Positions 60,982 through 64,000 of a DNA stretch of 64,000 nt are shown in pieces. Every line of letters begins with the position of its first letter. Position 1 is the stretch's first letter. The position numbers and the translations under genes are program-made. A model generated the notes under the pieces. It saw only the letters and a list, made by a program, of their open reading frames with translations, did not search any database and was not told the origin of the DNA. The DNA is taken from the NCBI RefSeq assembly GCF_046630315.1, contig NZ_LQBD01000011.1, forward strand, positions 1-64,000, written 5' to 3'. Origin of the DNA: Brucella anthropi_A (GTDB lineage Bacteria; Pseudomonadota; Alphaproteobacteria; Rhizobiales; Rhizobiaceae).

Positions 60982-61079
60982 ATCGGCCCAAAAATCGGAA
61001 TCGATTTTTGGAAAGCACGATGCGTAGATTCAATAAGTTAGAGCGACCTTTGTGCGTCCGAATGGACGCACGGCGCTCT
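60982..61079. repeat. Compound palindromic repeat (family C)
   Basis: Two perfect hairpins in one element: CCAAAAATCG (60988-60997) / CGATTTTTGG (61002-61011) and GTGCGTCC (61052-61059) / GGACGCAC (61064-61071), the second enclosed by AGAGCG (61040) / CGCTCT (61074). Both have loop GAAT. The last bases are part of the PhoR-like stop codon. Only one copy lies in the window; the layout is that of a dispersed palindromic element. Confidence 0.65.
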
Positions 61080-62370
61080 ATGCCGCCCGCTTCGGCAGCC
61101 GCACCGTGAATGTCGATCCCTCGCCCAATTGGGAGCGAACGACAAGACGGGCGCGATGGCGCGCCAGAATATGTTTCACAATGGCAAGGCCAAGGCCGGT
61201 GCCCTTCTGCGCGCGGCTGGTTTCGACGTCGATCCGGTAAAAGCGCTCCGTCAGGCGCGGCAGATGCTCCGCTGCAATGCCCGGACCGAAATCCTGCACC
61301 GAGGCCACAATCTCCGTGGCGCTTCCGCTGTCGTCCTCTTCCAGCTTGACGATCACCCGCTTGCCGGTCTGCCCATATTTGCATGCATTCTCGACGAGAT
61401 TCTGGAAAACCTGGATCAGCTCATCGCGCGCACCCGTAACATTCACAGGATGGTCAGGCAGTTGGCGCTCGATACGGATATCGAGGCTTGCCGCCAGCGG
61501 CGTCAGCGTGTCGGCGACGTGATTGAGAACGGAAGACATATCCACGCATTCATTGACCGCCAGATGCGCCCGCATTTCAAGACGCGACAGGGACAGAAGA
61601 TCATCGATGAGGCGCGACATGCGTTCGGCCTGTTTCTGCATGATATCGAGAAATCGCTCGCGCGCCGCCGCATCGTTGCGGGCCGGCCCTTGCAGCGTCT
61701 CGATAAACCCGCGAAGCGACGCCAGAGGCGTGCGCAACTCATGGCTTGCATTGGCGATGAAATCCGAACGCATGCGGTCAATGCGGCGCGTTTCGCTTTG
61801 ATCCCGAAAAAGCAGGACAAAAAGTTCGGGTCTGCCATCCTTGTCGGGCAAGGCCTTGACCATGGCCTTGAACCAACGATCAATCGGGACGCGCTCGAAA
61901 TATTCGATGCTTCGCGCTTCGCCGTCTGCGATCACCCCTTGAATGAGGGCGTGCATTTCAGGCGCCCGGAACCGCAGATAAAGCGCGGTGCCGGTTTCCA
62001 GTGACTGGAAAGCATCGAGAGCTGCGGAATTGGCGAACAACACTGTTCCGCTGTGGTCGAAGACAATCATCGGATCGGTCAGGAGATCAGCCAGCCGCTC
62101 GCCGGAGACGCCCGCCATTTCGTTTGGCGCCATCATCTTCACCGGAGCTTCATCGGCCTCGCTGCCTGCAACTTCGCTCGCAAGCCACACCGCACCAAGA
62201 ACAACGACAGCGAGAAGGCCTGCCCGAAACCAGAACGGAAAATCAAGAGCCAGCACGCACATCGCAAGAACCATGCTGGCGATCACAACGCCCTTGACCC
62301 GGAGAAGAGGTTCGAAAATCGACTTCTCGGCTTCTGGTTCCGGATCGGTGCGGTGGCCTGCCTCGCTCAT
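61078..62370 (-). CDS. phoR: PhoR-like sensor histidine kinase
   Basis: 430 aa. Two N-terminal transmembrane helices with a very short periplasmic loop (VKGVVIASMVLAMCVLALDF; AGLLAVVVLGAVWLASEV), a PAS domain (about 95-200, DPMIVFDHSGTVLFANSAAL), HisKA phospho-acceptor His in NASHELRTPLASL, ATPase motifs NLVENACKYG, DFGPGIAAEHLPRLTERFY and GTGLGLAIVKHIL. The minimal periplasmic part and PAS are as in PhoR of the phosphate regulon. No phoB or pst genes are adjacent, but ppk2, a phosphate-storage enzyme, is divergent 113 bp away. Confidence 0.8.
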   Translation of the reverse strand: MSEAGHRTDPEPEAEKSIFEPLLRVKGVVIASMVLAMCVLALDFPFWFRAGLLAVVVLGAVWLASEVAGSEADEAPVKMMAPNEMAGVSGERLADLLTDPMIVFDHSGTVLFANSAALDAFQSLETGTALYLRFRAPEMHALIQGVIADGEARSIEYFERVPIDRWFKAMVKALPDKDGRPELFVLLFRDQSETRRIDRMRSDFIANASHELRTPLASLRGFIETLQGPARNDAAARERFLDIMQKQAERMSRLIDDLLSLSRLEMRAHLAVNECVDMSSVLNHVADTLTPLAASLDIRIERQLPDHPVNVTGARDELIQVFQNLVENACKYGQTGKRVIVKLEEDDSGSATEIVASVQDFGPGIAAEHLPRLTERFYRIDVETSRAQKGTGLGLAIVKHILARHRARLVVRSQLGEGSTFTVRLPKRAA

Positions 62371-62483
62371 GCTGTTTCCTTCTGCGGTTGCGGTATCGAC
62401 TTTATCCGGAAATGTTCAAACGTCCTTTACGCGGCTTTCAAACAGCCCATATCATGCCTTGATATAAACGAAAGGGAATTGCC

Positions 62484-63428
62484 GTGGGTGACAGTTCGAA
62501 GACAGCTAACAAAAAGAAAGACAAAAAGAACGAAACGAAGCCGGACGACAAGCCGATCAAGCTGAAAATTGACGGGGTGGCGCGCAAATTTGACATCAAT
62601 GATCCGAAATTGCCGAAGTGGATCGATGACAAAGCGCTGCAATCGGGCGGTTATCCTTATCCATCCAGGATGAAGTCGGAGGAATATGAGGAAACGCTGG
62701 AGCGGCTTCAGATCGAACTCGTCAAACTGCAATACTGGCTTCAGGATACGGGCGGGCGCGTCATCAGCGTTTTCGAAGGCCGCGACGCCGCCGGCAAGGG
62801 CGGAACCATCTTTACGATCCGCGAGTTCATGAACCCCAGAACCGCCCGCAATGTCGCCCTGCCGAAGCCGACCGAAACCGAACAGGGACAATGGTATTTT
62901 CAGCGATATGTCGCGCATTTCCCAACTGCTGGCGAATTCATCACCTTTGACCGTTCATGGTACAATCGCGCCGGCGTCGAACGTGTGATGGGCTTCTGCA
63001 CCCCGCAGCAGCTCGAAACATTTCTGACGGAAACACCCGATTTCGAGCGCATGATCGTTACAGACGGCATTCATCTGTTCAAGTTCTGGCTCGATATCGG
63101 ACAGGAAATGCAGCTCAAGCGCTTTCATGAGCGCCGCCACAGCCCACTTAAAAACTGGAAATTCTCGCCGATGGATGTGGCGGGCATTACCCGCTGGAAC
63201 GATTATTCCGAGGCGCTGCACACCATGTTTGAAAGGACCGACACGGGTTATGCCCCCTGGACGATCATCCGGTCGAATGACAAGAGGCGCGCCAGACTGG
63301 CTGCAATCCGGCGCATCCTTTTATCATTGCCCTATGAGGGAAGAGACCTGGAGGCAATCGGCCCCGAGGATCAGTCGATCATCGGACGCGGCTCCACATT
63401 CCTCACCCCCTCATTGGAGGAGATATAA
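62484..63428 (+). CDS. ppk2: Polyphosphate kinase 2
   Basis: 314 aa. P-loop kinase: Walker A FEGRDAAGKGGT (about residues 98-109), Walker B/lid region TFDRSWYNRAGVERVMGFC, and FKFWLDIGQEMQLKRFHERR. Lys-rich N-terminus (about 1-25). PPK2 makes GTP or ATP from polyphosphate and nucleoside diphosphates. The start is GTG 62484 with AAAGGGA upstream. The last 58 bp overlap the 3' end of a convergent glycosyltransferase gene. Confidence 0.92.
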   Translation: MGDSSKTANKKKDKKNETKPDDKPIKLKIDGVARKFDINDPKLPKWIDDKALQSGGYPYPSRMKSEEYEETLERLQIELVKLQYWLQDTGGRVISVFEGRDAAGKGGTIFTIREFMNPRTARNVALPKPTETEQGQWYFQRYVAHFPTAGEFITFDRSWYNRAGVERVMGFCTPQQLETFLTETPDFERMIVTDGIHLFKFWLDIGQEMQLKRFHERRHSPLKNWKFSPMDVAGITRWNDYSEALHTMFERTDTGYAPWTIIRSNDKRRARLAAIRRILLSLPYEGRDLEAIGPEDQSIIGRGSTFLTPSLEEI

Positions 63429-64000
63429 AACAGGCTTGGCTGGTGCGGGGTCTTTTCCCACAGGTGAGGCACACGCACCAGCTGCCACAGCGCTCGCCAG
63501 GCCGAGATTGAAATCAGCACCCAGTATAGCGGGATTGAAAACAGATAGGCATAGCCTCCCAGCTCCGTCGGCTCCATCGTTCTGGCACCCAGAAGATAGA
63601 AGCTCAGATAGGCCAGAAGAATGTTGGCCACATCGATCCCCAACAGCCAGAGGCTATGTGTCGTCAACGGGCCGAACGCCATACTGATCAGCAAGATCGC
63701 GAACATGGCCAGCATGAGGGGATGCAGAAGCGCAGAACAGATTATACCCAAAGTGTAGATCTGATTGACGGCAAACCGGAACCAGCCAAGCTCGCGCCAG
63801 GTATTATGCGGCTGGCGCCCATGAACGAGCCATGTCTGCATCCAGCCCTTGAGCCAGCGCGTACGCTGTTTTTTCCAGATATCGTAATTGACCGGGGCAT
63901 CCTCGATGGTTCCGCGCGTGATGACACCGATGCGATAGCCGAACCGGGCCAGCCGCACGCCCAGATCGGCATCCTCGGTGACATTATAGGCGTCCCAGCC
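63371..64000 (-). CDS. Processive family 2 glycosyltransferase (partial, cut by window end)
   Basis: C-terminal 209 codons; the frame stays open to base 64000, so the N-terminus lies outside the window. At the truncated edge the frame reads AYNVTEDADLGVRLARFGYR (TED motif), then QRTRWLKGW (QxxRW), both hallmarks of cellulose-synthase-type processive GT2 enzymes, followed by about four transmembrane segments. The final residues (NEGVRNVEPRPMID) are read through the ppk2 3' end. Product unknown; possibly a glucan or N-acetylglucosamine polymer. Confidence 0.8.
   Translation of the reverse strand, partial: GWDAYNVTEDADLGVRLARFGYRIGVITRGTIEDAPVNYDIWKKQRTRWLKGWMQTWLVHGRQPHNTWRELGWFRFAVNQIYTLGIICSALLHPLMLAMFAILLISMAFGPLTTHSLWLLGIDVANILLAYLSFYLLGARTMEPTELGGYAYLFSIPLYWVLISISAWRALWQLVRVPHLWEKTPHQPSLFYISSNEGVRNVEPRPMID

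Noticed and set aside
1..64000. Insertion sequences, prophage genes, CRISPR arrays, toxin-antitoxin or other defence systems
   Set aside because: No transposase, integrase, repeat-spacer pattern or defence-type gene was recognised; the repeats found are short and non-coding.

Overview
The window reads as chromosomal DNA from a Rhizobiales alphaproteobacterium, most probably Brucella or a very close relative (Ochrobactrum group). Support comes from gene content and order: an alphaproteobacterial NadQ-type regulator beside nadABC, a class IV-type ALA synthase hemA of 425 aa, gcrA, a SAM-II riboswitch ahead of metZ, the PrlS/PrlR sensor pair, a PrpA-like proline racemase superfamily protein, FeSOD, carboxy(nor)spermidine genes and several short palindromic dispersed repeats. 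No rRNA, tRNA, CRISPR array, transposase or phage gene was recognised. The species cannot be decided from the sequence alone.

Layout. 0-7.4 kb: IalB-family secreted protein, MATE exporter, PrpA-like protein, two-gene carboxy(nor)spermidine route to spermidine, and a cysteine-rich winged-helix regulator. 7.5-9.1 kb: FeSOD and a ferredoxin-NADP reductase with an FNR-type box between them. 9.1-13.6 kb: de novo NAD operon nadA-nadB-nadC with its regulator upstream and two 17-bp palindromes in the control region. 13.6-15.3 kb: panB-panC. 15.4-19.5 kb: lipoprotein hydrolase and two convergent VOC-type ring-cleaving dioxygenases, one fused to an esterase. 19.65-19.76 kb: a likely small RNA of three hairpins, each with a CCUCCUCCC loop. 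19.9-22 kb: lrgAB with a divergent LysR regulator.

22.5-26.7 kb: surface-polysaccharide island (GT29-like, GT8-like, GT25, deacetylase, GT2). 26.8-29.4 kb: hemA behind a perfect FNR/FixK box, and an aminotransferase. 29.6-34.6 kb: mscL and the osmotic/ionic-strength pair prlS/prlR. 34.8-42.6 kb: proline iminopeptidase, pyrD, a second MATE exporter, CAP-domain protein, GlxA-type regulator, bimodular dCTP deaminase. 42.8-44.8 kb: SAM-II riboswitch-metZ and apaG. 45-46.3 kb: Wzy/ligase-like membrane protein. 46.4-49.6 kb: argD-argF-hslO operon. 50.3 kb: gcrA. 51-61 kb: exopolysaccharide-type cluster (Wzz, Wzy, deacetylase, two GT4, flippase, GT2, CelD-like acetyltransferase). 61-64 kb: PhoR-like kinase, PPK2 and a truncated processive GT2.

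Most intergenic spaces hold an intrinsic terminator, an identifiable control site or a short dispersed repeat. Several repeats run into coding sequence and supply the last codons of a protein. The most interesting elements are non-coding: the triple anti-Shine-Dalgarno hairpin RNA, the SAM-II/terminator leader, the paired NAD operators, the paired FNR boxes and the octamer repeat arrays behind gcrA.
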